Of a stretch of 64,000 nt of DNA, positions 36,970-46,520 are shown in pieces. The stretch comes from JACKAQ01 sp020634975 [NCBI: Calditrichia bacterium]. GTDB taxonomy: Bacteria; Calditrichota; Calditrichia; RBG-13-44-9. The translations under genes and the position numbers were made by a program. The notes under the pieces are model-generated. The model was not told the DNA's origin. It saw only the letters and a program-made list of their open reading frames with translations, and did not search any database. Location: NCBI GenBank assembly GCA_020634975.1, contig JACKAQ010000001.1, positions 3,348,001 through 3,412,000 of the forward strand, written 5' to 3'. Within the stretch, counting starts at the first letter, position 1; each line of letters opens with the position of its first letter.

Positions 36970-37845
36970 ATGATACTGTCTGCTGCACTAAATCCGGTTG
37001 TCCGCCGGGCAATATGTTGTATCGTCAGCTGGCTGATTGTCGGCTGCACAGAAAATCCGTTTACCAACACCGAAACATTCCAATCCCACAGCTCATTCAG
37101 CGGCCAAATTCAATTTAATCAATCAGATACGACCCAAATGCCCCGGGCATATATTTGGATGGAAGCGTTGGATTTCGGCACGTTTTCCGAAATTGGTGGC
37201 GCATTTAAACTGTCGTTGCCATCGCCATCTAACCAGCCGGGCGGCGGTTTTACGGGTAGTTCAAATGTGTATTTTTATCTGGCTAATTTTTCGCTGGACT
37301 CGATTCGGGTGGTTATGCATAAAGGCGAGCTTATTTTCGAACGCGGTTCGCTGAATAATGTGGGGCAGGTGGAAGAAGATATTGTTTTGAATCAGCTGTT
37401 TTCGGTGGATATTTCTGCAGAACCTGCATTTTTTACTTCGGGTTTTGAAGACACCCTCGATGTTTCCGTGACTCTCAGCGCTTTTGCAGATTCTCAGGCG
37501 ATTTGGACGATGGCAGCAACAACGGATGATATCTCCAGCGTGTTGCTTTGGCAGGTTGATTCCACATCGAATGACGCCACATTTTTACGCAACCTCGACG
37601 CTACGGAGCAATTGCGAATTATCGGGGAAACGCCGGTAACCTGGCATGGACAGTTTGTTATCGCGCCGCAATTAATTGATATCGGCGAATACCGTGTTTT
37701 ACCCCATCTCTGGGTTGACGGGCATCGCCCGCCGGATGCGTTAATCCGAAAATTAGGAACCACTTTTCGGGCATATGATGAAAGTTTCCGGTTTTTGCCG
37801 TTTTTGCGGAATGGTGGCAAATTGACGATTCTTGAGCCCAAATAG
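36970..37845 (+). CDS. Lipoprotein of unknown function next to the TonB receptor
   Basis: The 291-residue protein has an N-terminal lipoprotein signal: a hydrophobic stretch then LIVGC-TENPF (lipobox Cys at about 26). The mature part is beta-rich with Ser/Thr-rich loops. It starts 12 bases after the TonB receptor gene, so the two are an operon, and it may be a surface or periplasmic binding partner of that receptor, as SusD-like or HmuY-like lipoproteins are; no SusD motif is visible. It is convergent with the kinase gene ending at 37876, with 30 bases between. Confidence 0.75.
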   Translation: MILSAALNPVVRRAICCIVSWLIVGCTENPFTNTETFQSHSSFSGQIQFNQSDTTQMPRAYIWMEALDFGTFSEIGGAFKLSLPSPSNQPGGGFTGSSNVYFYLANFSLDSIRVVMHKGELIFERGSLNNVGQVEEDIVLNQLFSVDISAEPAFFTSGFEDTLDVSVTLSAFADSQAIWTMAATTDDISSVLLWQVDSTSNDATFLRNLDATEQLRIIGETPVTWHGQFVIAPQLIDIGEYRVLPHLWVDGHRPPDALIRKLGTTFRAYDESFRFLPFLRNGGKLTILEPK

Positions 37846-37875
37846 CCGTTTCGAATTCGAAATAAATCCCCAAAA

Positions 37876-40800
37876 TTATTGCGACAGCCAAACCCGGATC
37901 AGCGAAATGAGGTGTTCCTCGTCCACCGGTTTCGGGAGAAAATCGTTTGCGCCTGCGGAGAAACAGCTATCGCGGTCGCTTTGCATCACTTTGGCTGTCA
38001 GCGCGATAATCGGCGTATTTTTAAAAATTTCCTGGCTGCGAATTTGGCGCATCGCTTCAAAACCGTCCATTTCCGGCATCATGATATCCATTAAAATCAA
38101 ATCCTGATGCGGATCGGATGCCAGCATTTTTAACGCCTGCACGCCGTTTTTGCCTGTGCTAACCTTCATCCCTCGGGATTCCAGAACTTGTGTCAGCGCA
38201 AACAGATTGCGCATGTCATCATCAACCAGCAGAATTTTCTTGCCTTCGATGATTTCTGCTTTTGCCGGCAGCGATTCAACCATCTGTTGTTGATTTTCCG
38301 GCATTCTTTCGGTCAGGCGATGCAAAAATAAATTCGTTTCATCCAACAGTTTTTCCGGCGGACAATGGCCTTTTTTGAGCACTCGCTGCGCCAGTAATTG
38401 CAATTGTCCCTGCTCATCCGGGGATAATTCTTTTCCGGTGTAAATAATTACGGCTGGCAAGGTGACATTCGGCTGAGACTGCAACGATTCCAGCAAATCA
38501 ATTCCGGACATATCCTTCAACCCCAAATCCAGAAGAATACAGTCAAATTCATCTTTGTTCAAAACATCGATAGCTTCCGTACCGTTGGCAAAAGTGGTGA
38601 TTTGCAAATCTTCGCTGGCAAAAAAATCGGCTAAATTTTCGCGCAGGTTGTCGTCGTCCTCAACAATCAGCAGCTTTTTGGGATAGCGTTCCGCGATCCG
38701 TTCGATTTTCAGAAATGCCGATTGCAATTGCTCAACCGAAACCGGTTTGTGCATCACGCCGATTGCGCCGAGTTTTAAGGCATCGTCCAGCGCCGATTGC
38801 CCGGAAATAACGTGCACGGGAATATGGCGGGTGACTGAGTCATTTTTTAGTGTATCCAGCACATTCCAGCCGTTTCGCCCGGGTAAACCGAGATCGAGAA
38901 TGATACCGTGCGGCATTAACTGTTGGGCAAATTGCAAACCGGTATCGCCATCGCCGGCAATAATGCCTTTGAAATTCCGATCGTGGACAAATGTTAGCAA
39001 AATATTGGCAAATTCCGGGTCATCTTCGATAATCAGAATTACGCGGTCACCGCTTTCCAGATTCGCACGATCATCCTTTATCGCAATTGGCTCGGGTTTG
39101 GGCTCGGGAACAGACATGTTTTCCACCAAAAAATCGACGTTTTGGGGAGGCGTCAATATTGCATCGTGTTCGGCGGGAATAATCCCGGACGATTGGGCAG
39201 GTAAAATAATGCCAAAAGTGCTGCCGATGCCCGGCTCGCTTTCGAGATACATTTCGCCGCCCAAAATATTTACCAACTCGCGGGAAATGGATAGCCCCAA
39301 ACCGGTGCCGCCATATTTGCGGCTGGTTGTGCCATCTGCCTGCTGAAATGCTTCGAATATCAGCTGATGTTTTTCGGGGGCAATGCCAACGCCGGAATCG
39401 CGAACGCTGATAATCAGCGCCGGATTTTCTGCCAGCGACGCACGCTGCAATTTTCGCTTCCCGTTGAAGCTGCGAACATCGATTGTCACGCCACCGGATT
39501 CGGTAAATTTGAATGCGTTGGAAAGCAAGTTTTTCAGCACCTGGCTCAGCCGGAGCGAATCCGTATCGATCATGCCCGGTGCATCTTTTTCATAATTGAT
39601 GGCGAAATCCACACCCTTTTGCTCTGCGATATGTTGGAACTGTAACTCGATATCGGACAACAGGTTACGTAAATCAGTCGCACGGATATCAATTTGTAAT
39701 TTACCGGATTCAACTTTCGAGAGATCCAGAATATCGTTAATCAGCGTGAGCAAATCCGTACCGGCGGAGTTGATAATTTGGGCATAGCGAATCTGCCCCT
39801 CGGTAAGATTTCCGGTTTTGTTTTCCGATAGCATTTTGGATAAAATGAGCAAACTGTTCAGCGGCGTGCGCAACTCATGCGACATATTCGCCAAAAACTC
39901 GGATTTGTATTTATTGGCAAGCTCCAGATCGCGTGCTTTTTCTTCAACCAGTTTTTGGGCGATTTTCAATTCTTCATTTTTGCGTTTTAACAACGTTTGC
40001 TGTTTTTCCAGCTCGTGGGTTTGCGCTTCCAGCTCTGTATTGGAGGTTTGGAGCGCCTGTTGTTGCAGTTGCAGTTGTTTTTCAGATTGTCGCAGCGCTG
40101 CGGTTTGTATTTCCAGCCGTTCATTTGCTTGACGCAATTCTTCCTGCTGAGTGCGTAATTCTTCAGCCTGTTTTTGAGTGGCTTCCAGCAAATCTTTCAG
40201 TTTTGTGCGCGATTCCGCCGTTTGAAAATTTATGGCGATATTGGGATTTACCTGCTCCAAAAATTGCAATTCATTTTCCGTAAATTCCCCAAATTTGCCA
40301 AGTTCGATAGCGCCGATAATGTTGCCTTCGTAAATAAATGGCGTAACCAGCACATTGGCAGGTGTTGATTCACCTAATCCTGAACGGATACTCAAATAGC
40401 CATCCGGCACATTTTTCAGGAGTATGGTTTTTTTCGTGAGCGCAGTTTGGCCGACCAAACCTTCGCCGATTTCAAATGTTTTTTGGTCATCCTGCCGGAT
40501 AGCCAGCGAGTAGCTCCCCACCATCTTCAGCCGGTGCTGATCCGGCAATAAATAAATGGCGCCAACCTGCGCATCCAAATATCCGCACAAAAACTGGATC
40601 ACGTTTTGAGCCATTTTTTCAATGCCCAGCTCGCCGCTCATGTGCGTGTGCAGTTCGGTTTGTCCCGTTTTCAACCAGTTTTGCTGGGTGTTTTCCTGCG
40701 ATATTTCGATGAGATTGCGCTTCATTTGTTCCAGCGCATTGCCCAAAACATCCGCTTTGCTGCGAACGCGAACGGAATATGAATAATCGCCCTGCCCGAT

Positions 40801-41583
40801 GGCATTGGCGGCGCGGGTTAGGTCTTTTGTCGCGTCGATCAGCGATACAAACGCTTTTGCCAAAAACCCGAATTCATCCCTCGTTGTAACCTGCAAAGCC
40901 ACATCAACTTTGCCCTGCGCCAAATTGTTTGCTGCATTTACAATTTCATTCAACGGTTTGTCGATTGACCGGATGATGTAATAACCGAGGATGCTGAACA
41001 GCACCATCACGATAAAAATAACCGAATTGGTGAGCAGCGTCGATGCTTCATAATTGGTTTTGGTAGACCGGAATGCCTCGGTCATTTTAACTTTATTTTC
41101 GCGGGTTTTGTCTGCCAGGGTGGTTTTGATGCTGTTATACTGCTCTTTCATCACTTCCAGCGCGGCAATGGTTTCCTCATTAAATTCACCCAAAATCATG
41201 CGTCGGACGTTTTTGTCTGCCAATCGATAATAAATTGCCAGATCTTTTTCCATCCGGTTCAAAATTTCTTCGGAAATGGTGGGATTCATTCTGCCGGTAT
41301 TCAATTGCAGTAGAAAAACTTTATACAGAGAATCTGCAATAACCAACTCATCTTCATCGGCGGCGGCAACGGCATTTTGCATGGCATATTGCAGCGAAAG
41401 CAGCGTTTCTTCCAGATCGCGGCTAAGCTCCAACGCCGACACATAACCGGTTTCAATTTCCGATATCAGTTGCTCATTGTTATAGCGGAAAAAATAATTG
41501 CTCATTACAATAATCACAAAAATCAAAATGGAGATAATTACCATTAATGATATTTTGTCGCGGATTTTAAGTTGACTAAACAT
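37876..41583 (-). CDS. Hybrid sensor histidine kinase with GAF and three receiver domains
   Basis: The 1235-residue protein is, in order: membrane helix (13-32), a periplasmic four-helix-like sensor region, a second helix (about 187-207), HAMP (about 208-265), a GAF domain (about 310-460), a long coiled coil (465-560), HisKA with NMSHELRTPLNSL (H569), HATPase with GTGLGLSISRELV, and three receivers (about 850-965, 975-1090, 1115-1235), each with a conserved Asp in LDLGLPG, LDLGLKD or MDIMMPE. It has no Hpt or DNA-binding domain, so a phosphorelay partner is needed. The second hybrid kinase is upstream by 78 bases, and the PBP and porin genes lie beyond. Confidence 0.9.
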   Translation of the reverse strand: MFSQLKIRDKISLMVIISILIFVIIVMSNYFFRYNNEQLISEIETGYVSALELSRDLEETLLSLQYAMQNAVAAADEDELVIADSLYKVFLLQLNTGRMNPTISEEILNRMEKDLAIYYRLADKNVRRMILGEFNEETIAALEVMKEQYNSIKTTLADKTRENKVKMTEAFRSTKTNYEASTLLTNSVIFIVMVLFSILGYYIIRSIDKPLNEIVNAANNLAQGKVDVALQVTTRDEFGFLAKAFVSLIDATKDLTRAANAIGQGDYSYSVRVRSKADVLGNALEQMKRNLIEISQENTQQNWLKTGQTELHTHMSGELGIEKMAQNVIQFLCGYLDAQVGAIYLLPDQHRLKMVGSYSLAIRQDDQKTFEIGEGLVGQTALTKKTILLKNVPDGYLSIRSGLGESTPANVLVTPFIYEGNIIGAIELGKFGEFTENELQFLEQVNPNIAINFQTAESRTKLKDLLEATQKQAEELRTQQEELRQANERLEIQTAALRQSEKQLQLQQQALQTSNTELEAQTHELEKQQTLLKRKNEELKIAQKLVEEKARDLELANKYKSEFLANMSHELRTPLNSLLILSKMLSENKTGNLTEGQIRYAQIINSAGTDLLTLINDILDLSKVESGKLQIDIRATDLRNLLSDIELQFQHIAEQKGVDFAINYEKDAPGMIDTDSLRLSQVLKNLLSNAFKFTESGGVTIDVRSFNGKRKLQRASLAENPALIISVRDSGVGIAPEKHQLIFEAFQQADGTTSRKYGGTGLGLSISRELVNILGGEMYLESEPGIGSTFGIILPAQSSGIIPAEHDAILTPPQNVDFLVENMSVPEPKPEPIAIKDDRANLESGDRVILIIEDDPEFANILLTFVHDRNFKGIIAGDGDTGLQFAQQLMPHGIILDLGLPGRNGWNVLDTLKNDSVTRHIPVHVISGQSALDDALKLGAIGVMHKPVSVEQLQSAFLKIERIAERYPKKLLIVEDDDNLRENLADFFASEDLQITTFANGTEAIDVLNKDEFDCILLDLGLKDMSGIDLLESLQSQPNVTLPAVIIYTGKELSPDEQGQLQLLAQRVLKKGHCPPEKLLDETNLFLHRLTERMPENQQQMVESLPAKAEIIEGKKILLVDDDMRNLFALTQVLESRGMKVSTGKNGVQALKMLASDPHQDLILMDIMMPEMDGFEAMRQIRSQEIFKNTPIIALTAKVMQSDRDSCFSAGANDFLPKPVDEEHLISLIRVWLSQ

Positions 41584-41661
41584 GGTAAACCAATTTAAAA
41601 TAATAGTTTATGTGGTAGAGAAAATGTTGAAATCGATATACTTTTTGAGAAATAAACGGTA

Positions 41662-43392
41662 CTATCTAACGGTTTTTCCTGCTACAACTTGCGAAATCAC
41701 ATGCTTCAATTCGTCTATCCGCAACGGTTTCGCCACATATCCGTCCATTCCGGCCAACAAACATTCTTCTTTGTCGCCTTTGATCGCGTTTGCGGTTAGG
41801 GCAATAATGGGAATATGCTTGTTTTGATTTTTTTCCATTTCGCGGATGTTGCGGGTTGCGGTCAGCCCATCCATTTCCGGCATCATCACATCCATCAAAA
41901 TCAAATCGAAGGCATCATTTTTGAACAAATCGAGTGCTATTTGGCCGTTTTCGGCAATTTCTATGGAATGCCCCATTTTTTCCAGCACACGATACGCGAG
42001 TTTTTGATTGACGTGATTATCTTCCGCCAGCAAAATATGCAGCGATTGGGTATTTTCCGGGTGATCCATGGTCGTTAAATCTGGCAAATGATCATCCGCA
42101 GATTCTGTTTCGTCAATCGCTTGTTTCAGCACAATTGTGAAAATGAAACTGCTGCCGGGTGTCTCTGGATTCTGTTTCAAAAAATCGGTCGGTTTTTCGC
42201 TTAATTTGCCTTCCTGAACGATAGTATATGTATTTTCAGTGTTATGATTTGCCGGACTCTCAACCCAAATTTTTCCGTTCATCAACACGACCAGTTGCGA
42301 AGAAATTGCCAGCCCCAAACCTGTTCCGCCAAATTTGCGGGAAATGGAATTGTCAACCTGGGTAAACGCATCGAAAATGTTTTCCTGCTTTTCCGGCGGT
42401 ATGCCGATTCCCGTATCGGTGATGTTTAATTTCAAACAAATTTGGTCGTCATTTTGCCATTCCGGTGTAATGCTAACATAAACAAAACCGTTTTCCGTGA
42501 ACTTGATGGAATTGCCAATCAGATTGATAAGTATTTGGCGCAGCCGGTCCGGATCACCGATTACCACTTGAGGAATCTCATCAGAAATGTGGTATAAAAG
42601 CGCAATGTTTTTCTCTAAAGCCCTGAAACTGAGTGCACGCAATGTTTCGTGAATCAATTTGCGGATTTCGAAAGGAAACGTGGTTAGCTCCAGTTTTTGG
42701 GCTTCTATTTTGGAAAAATCGAGAATATCGTTGATTATTTTGAGCAGCGAATCTGCGGAGTGGAGGATCATTTCGCTGTATTCGAGCTGTTCCTTCGAAA
42801 GATGGGTTTCCAGAAGCAGGTTGCTCATCCCGATGATGCCGTTCATCGGTGTGCGAATTTCGTGGCTCATATTCGCCAAAAAAACGCTTTTTGCGCGATT
42901 CGCCCGGATAGCATCGTCTTTTGCCTGCTGGAGCATATCCATTTGCATTTTAAGCTGGACGTTTTTGATTTTCAGCAGCTCTTTTTGGCGAAACAAATCA
43001 ACAAAAATATCAACTTTGCTGATCAGGATTTGCGGATCAACGGGTTTAAAAATGTAATCGACCGCGCCGGCGGTATAGCCTTCAAAAATATGGCGCTCAT
43101 CTTTGCTGATTGCCGTAACAAAAATAATGGGAATATGGCGGGTGCGCTCTGCTCCGCGCATCAGCTTTGCGGTTTCAAATCCATCCATTTCCGGCATTTG
43201 AACATCGAGCAACACCAATGCAAAGTCGTTTTCCAGCAGCAATTCCAGCGCTTTGTAACCGGAGTCAGCCAAAAATAATTGGCGATCGGGTGCAGCCAGT
43301 ACGCTCTCCATCGCAGTCAAATTTTCCTGGCGATCATCGACAATTAAAATATTTACAGTTTGACTTTGAAAATTATCCAATAGGTTCTTCAT
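41662..43392 (-). CDS. Hybrid histidine kinase (receiver-kinase-receiver), no membrane helix
   Basis: The 576-residue protein has an N-terminal receiver (about 13-130, with [15 protein letters not shown]), a helical linker, HisKA with [12 protein letters not shown] (about H178), HATPase with [12 protein letters not shown] and [13 protein letters not shown], and a C-terminal receiver with [14 protein letters not shown]. It has no membrane helix, so it may take its signal from the membrane-bound kinase in the next gene through receiver-to-receiver contact. The two kinase genes are 78 bases apart on the same strand, a pair that suggests a phosphorelay. An output regulator is not in the window. 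Confidence 0.9.
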   Translation of the reverse strand: MKNLLDNFQSQTVNILIVDDRQENLTAMESVLAAPDRQLFLADSGYKALELLLENDFALVLLDVQMPEMDGFETAKLMRGAERTRHIPIIFVTAISKDERHIFEGYTAGAVDYIFKPVDPQILISKVDIFVDLFRQKELLKIKNVQLKMQMDMLQQAKDDAIRANRAKSVFLANMSHEIRTPMNGIIGMSNLLLETHLSKEQLEYSEMILHSADSLLKIINDILDFSKIEAQKLELTTFPFEIRKLIHETLRALSFRALEKNIALLYHISDEIPQVVIGDPDRLRQILINLIGNSIKFTENGFVYVSITPEWQNDDQICLKLNITDTGIGIPPEKQENIFDAFTQVDNSISRKFGGTGLGLAISSQLVVLMNGKIWVESPANHNTENTYTIVQEGKLSEKPTDFLKQNPETPGSSFIFTIVLKQAIDETESADDHLPDLTTMDHPENTQSLHILLAEDNHVNQKLAYRVLEKMGHSIEIAENGQIALDLFKNDAFDLILMDVMMPEMDGLTATRNIREMEKNQNKHIPIIALTANAIKGDKEECLLAGMDGYVAKPLRIDELKHVISQVVAGKTVR

Positions 43393-43479
43393 TGATCAGA
43401 CAAAACTTTTTCCGGTTATCGAATCAGGTTTATATATAATATTAACAGGGAACTATGACGTTGTTCGCGATCGGAAATT

Positions 43480-43944
43480 TTACTCGATCGAAATGGCGAC
43501 TACCGGGAAATCCGCGATGTTGGTTTTTGTCGATACATAGCCGATAGCATTCGGGTTTTCTTCGATATATTTCAAAATTTCCAAATCGTTTGCTTTTTCC
43601 GGTGGCGGAATCCCCCGGCCGGAAAAAATCTGTTTTTGCCAGTAGGCTTTAATTTTGGAAACCTTTTTTTCATGAATTTTGGTTGAAAAAGTTATGCGAA
43701 CCGGTGCGTCTTCTTTAAGTTCGATGGGCAAAATCATCTCGTTATTTTCCCAGACTTGAACCTTCTTCAGAAATATTTCAGATAACTTGTTTTTGTCTAA
43801 TACTTTGATAGGGTTGGACTTATGGACAATTACAACAAAATCTGACGGTTCCCCTGCATTTAAATTAAACAGCATGCAAAGGCCAAAAATACCAACCCAG
43901 ATGTTCATTTTTTTATAGTGCATTTCGTTAATCCGTTTTTTCAT
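43480..43944 (-). CDS. Small PstS-like periplasmic binding protein
   Basis: The 154-residue protein has a signal-like start and a short form of the type 2 periplasmic binding fold seen in PstS: FVVIVHKSNPIKVLDKNKL, SEIFLKKVQVWENNEMI, and later NAIGYVSTKTNIAD. Similar PstS-like small proteins often sit beside porins and kinases and bind phosphate or other oxyanions. Several in-frame starts exist (43944, 43923, 43908); the mature protein begins after LFNLNAG. It is 18 bases after the first porin gene on this strand and 87 before the kinase, so it ties the porins and the sensor together. Confidence 0.78.
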   Translation of the reverse strand: MKKRINEMHYKKMNIWVGIFGLCMLFNLNAGEPSDFVVIVHKSNPIKVLDKNKLSEIFLKKVQVWENNEMILPIELKEDAPVRITFSTKIHEKKVSKIKAYWQKQIFSGRGIPPPEKANDLEILKYIEENPNAIGYVSTKTNIADFPVVAISIE

Positions 43945-43962
43945 CGTCTGTTTAAGCTCTGC

Positions 43963-45111
43963 TTAGAAACTGCTGGCCAAGCTTAAAATTGCATATCTGG
44001 TTTTAAGTTGGGATTGGATATAGGGGTTTATGTATTGATCTTCGACCAAAAATCCTTCGGTAGTATGTGCTTCCACCTTTATTACCAAATTTGCGGAAAA
44101 TGCATAATTTAGGGCAACGCCAAAATCCTGATGGAATTTTTTATCTATATAAGTGCCGCCGATCAGATTGCCCATATCGAATGGTACGTAGAATTGATGA
44201 AATTTTATGGTTTCGTATTGCAGGTTCATCGACAAATCGCCAACCAAACTCAAACCACCCTGTATGTAATAGCTGTTCATGTAAAACGGAGAGTTGACAA
44301 CGGAAATGATGTTGTCTTCCGCACGGATGGTAAATCGCTCGAAATCGCCTTCGATGGAAGCTAGATAGCTGGTAATTGACGGCTCTTGCAGGTTCGCTAA
44401 TTGAACAAAACTTAATCCCCGCGTCAGAATTCCGTAATAGCCGCTAAATCCGAATCGCAATCCGTCGATGGGTGTGAATAACCAGCCCTGATAGCCAAAT
44501 GCACGTTCAATGTCTGCTTCGTCTACAACCAACGTAACTTCGTTGGTTAAGAGTGATTGCAACTTATACCATTCCAGCCAGCTCCATTGCCCGGCAAAAA
44601 CATCACTACGAACGCTCCAGTTTTTCCCCAGTTGATGGGTGTAGCTTAGCACAATCCCGTTCACCGCTTCGCTGGAAGCACGGGATTCTGAATAAACAGA
44701 AGTTGGCGCCCGGTAAAACGGGAGCAGTACACTTACGTCCCGCAATTCGTTCATGATGCCTAATGGCATTTGCACTTTCCCGAATTTGATGGAAAATGCT
44801 GGCGAAAAATGGTGCTCGAAAAATCCCCAGTCCAATTCGAGATCTTGATTAACCAACATGGTTGGGTTTTTGCCGAGCCGTTTGTGCGCCAGTTGTACCA
44901 CAAAGTTATTGGTTTCGTTAACGTCAAACCGGAATTGGAGTGCCAGATTGCGATAATCACTGGTGCCATCCGTTGGGATACCAAAAATCTGGTGATCATC
45001 GCTGATGGCAAATCCCTGCGTCAGATGTCCGAAAACCCGCAATTTAGACTGTCCGGAAACACTCAAAGACAGTGCTATAAATGCAATAAAAATAGTTGTA
45101 ATGCGTTTCAT
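43963..45111 (-). CDS. Porin-like outer-membrane protein, tandem paralog A
   Basis: The 382-residue protein has a signal peptide (to VSGQ) and a barrel of alternating strands. It shares with its two neighbours the start SKLRVFGHLTQGFAIS, the block FGKVQMPLGIMNELRDVSV and the end RYAILSLASSF. The pattern (Phe-Gly-Lys-x-x-x-Pro-Leu-Gly, then Asp-Val-Ser-Val) resembles porins of the OprP/DcaP type, which take up specific anions, but I cannot prove the specificity. It comes right before the PstS-like gene (18 bases). Confidence 0.75.
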   Translation of the reverse strand: MKRITTIFIAFIALSLSVSGQSKLRVFGHLTQGFAISDDHQIFGIPTDGTSDYRNLALQFRFDVNETNNFVVQLAHKRLGKNPTMLVNQDLELDWGFFEHHFSPAFSIKFGKVQMPLGIMNELRDVSVLLPFYRAPTSVYSESRASSEAVNGIVLSYTHQLGKNWSVRSDVFAGQWSWLEWYKLQSLLTNEVTLVVDEADIERAFGYQGWLFTPIDGLRFGFSGYYGILTRGLSFVQLANLQEPSITSYLASIEGDFERFTIRAEDNIISVVNSPFYMNSYYIQGGLSLVGDLSMNLQYETIKFHQFYVPFDMGNLIGGTYIDKKFHQDFGVALNYAFSANLVIKVEAHTTEGFLVEDQYINPYIQSQLKTRYAILSLASSF

Positions 45112-45148
45112 ACTATCATAGCCCCGTTAAAAAATTCACGACTTGTTA

Positions 45149-45162
45149 CTCATCTATTATCG
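45149..45162 (-). promoter_or_regulatory. Shared upstream motif of the porin genes (copy 1)
   Basis: CTCATCTATTATCG is identical at 45149-45162 and 46417-46430, 38 and 37 bases before the start of porins A and B. On the minus strand it reads CGATAATAGATGAG, whose GATAAT part could be a -10 box. Confidence 0.4.
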
Positions 45163-45234
45163 TGATTTATTAATATTTCATAACCCACTGGGTCAGTTTT
45201 TTTATCGGTTCGATCACAATGCTCTCAACTGTTT

Positions 45235-46380
45235 TTAAAAACTCGTTGCCAGGCTTAAAATTGCATATCTGGTTCGTAAGGCATCCGGCAGATAGGGCGT
45301 GGTAAATTGGTCCTCGACAAAAAAACCGTTGGTTGAATGAACTTCTAACTTTATCACAATATTCGATGAAAATGTGTAGTTCAACCCGACACCAAAATCT
45401 TCATGTATTTTGCGGCTAATTTTTTTACCAAGTGGCACAATTCCCAGATCATAAGTGACAATAAAATCTTTAAAATCAACAACTTCGTATTGGGCATTCA
45501 GAACAAAATTGCTCCAGATATTTACGCCGGATTGCACATAATAACTGTTCATGTAAAACGGGGAGTTGACGACGGATATGATATTATCTTCCGCCCGAAC
45601 CAGAAATCGATCAAAATCACCCTCCACAGAAAACAAATAACTTGTCAGTGATGGCGCTTTGATGCCGGATAGCAACTCGCTAAGCCCATTTTCCGTATCG
45701 CCGAAATAGCCGCTGAAGCCAAAACGCAACCCATCAATGGGTGTCATTAGCCACGCCTGACAGCCGAAAGCTTTTTCAATATCAACTGTTTCGAGCTTTA
45801 CTGAAAGCTCGTTCGATAAAATGGGTGCAATCAAAAGCCACTCCAGCCAACTCCATTGCCCTGCAAATACATCGCTGCGGAATCTCCAGCCTTTACCAAG
45901 TTTTGTAGAGTAGCCAAAAACAATGCCGTTTACATATTCTCCGGAAGCACGCGATTCTGAGTAAACCGACGATGGCGCCCGGTAAAACGGCAGCAAAACG
46001 CTAACATCACGCAACTCGTTATAAATGCCCAACGGCATTTGAACTTTGCCAAATTTGAGAAAAATTTCCGGTGAAAAATGATGTTCGAAAAATCCCCAAT
46101 CCAGTTCCACATCATCTGCTTCCGATTGTGCTGGGTGTTTACCGAGACGTTTGTGGGCGATTTGCACGATCAGGTTGTTTTTTGGATCGATGTCGTATCG
46201 AAATTGTAAAGCCAGATTGCGGTAATCGCTGGAACCGGATGTCGGAATTCCGAAAATCTGGTGCTCGTCGCTAATGGCAAATCCTTGCGTCAGATGTCCA
46301 AAAACGCGCAGCTTGGATTGACCGGATATGTTCGCCGAAAGTGCAATCAAAAGCGTTGAGATGGTTAACAAATATTTCAT
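45235..46380 (-). CDS. Porin-like outer-membrane protein, tandem paralog B
   Basis: The 381-residue protein has the same design as the neighbours: signal peptide (to NISGQ), SKLRVFGHLTQGFAISD, FGKVQMPLGIYNELRDVSV, SSVYSESRASGEYVNGI and the end RYAILSLATSF. It is closer to paralog A than to C by the phrases they share. It has its own copy of the upstream motif at 46417-46430. A recent tandem duplication is the likely origin. Confidence 0.75.
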   Translation of the reverse strand: MKYLLTISTLLIALSANISGQSKLRVFGHLTQGFAISDEHQIFGIPTSGSSDYRNLALQFRYDIDPKNNLIVQIAHKRLGKHPAQSEADDVELDWGFFEHHFSPEIFLKFGKVQMPLGIYNELRDVSVLLPFYRAPSSVYSESRASGEYVNGIVFGYSTKLGKGWRFRSDVFAGQWSWLEWLLIAPILSNELSVKLETVDIEKAFGCQAWLMTPIDGLRFGFSGYFGDTENGLSELLSGIKAPSLTSYLFSVEGDFDRFLVRAEDNIISVVNSPFYMNSYYVQSGVNIWSNFVLNAQYEVVDFKDFIVTYDLGIVPLGKKISRKIHEDFGVGLNYTFSSNIVIKLEVHSTNGFFVEDQFTTPYLPDALRTRYAILSLATSF

Positions 46381-46416
46381 TCCGCATAAACCCCATTCCG
46401 TTATTTTAAACCGCTT

Positions 46417-46430
46417 CTCATCTATTATCG
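46417..46430 (-). promoter_or_regulatory. Shared upstream motif of the porin genes (copy 2)
   Basis: Identical 14-base block to the one before porin A, at the same distance from the porin B start. See copy 1 for the reading as a promoter element. Confidence 0.4.
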
Positions 46431-46520
46431 AGACTTAAATGGTTTTCATGATCAAAAAAATCGACCGTTTTTTGTTATAAAAGTATCGGTGTAAATTATT
46501 GGTTTACCGGGTTTATTTGG

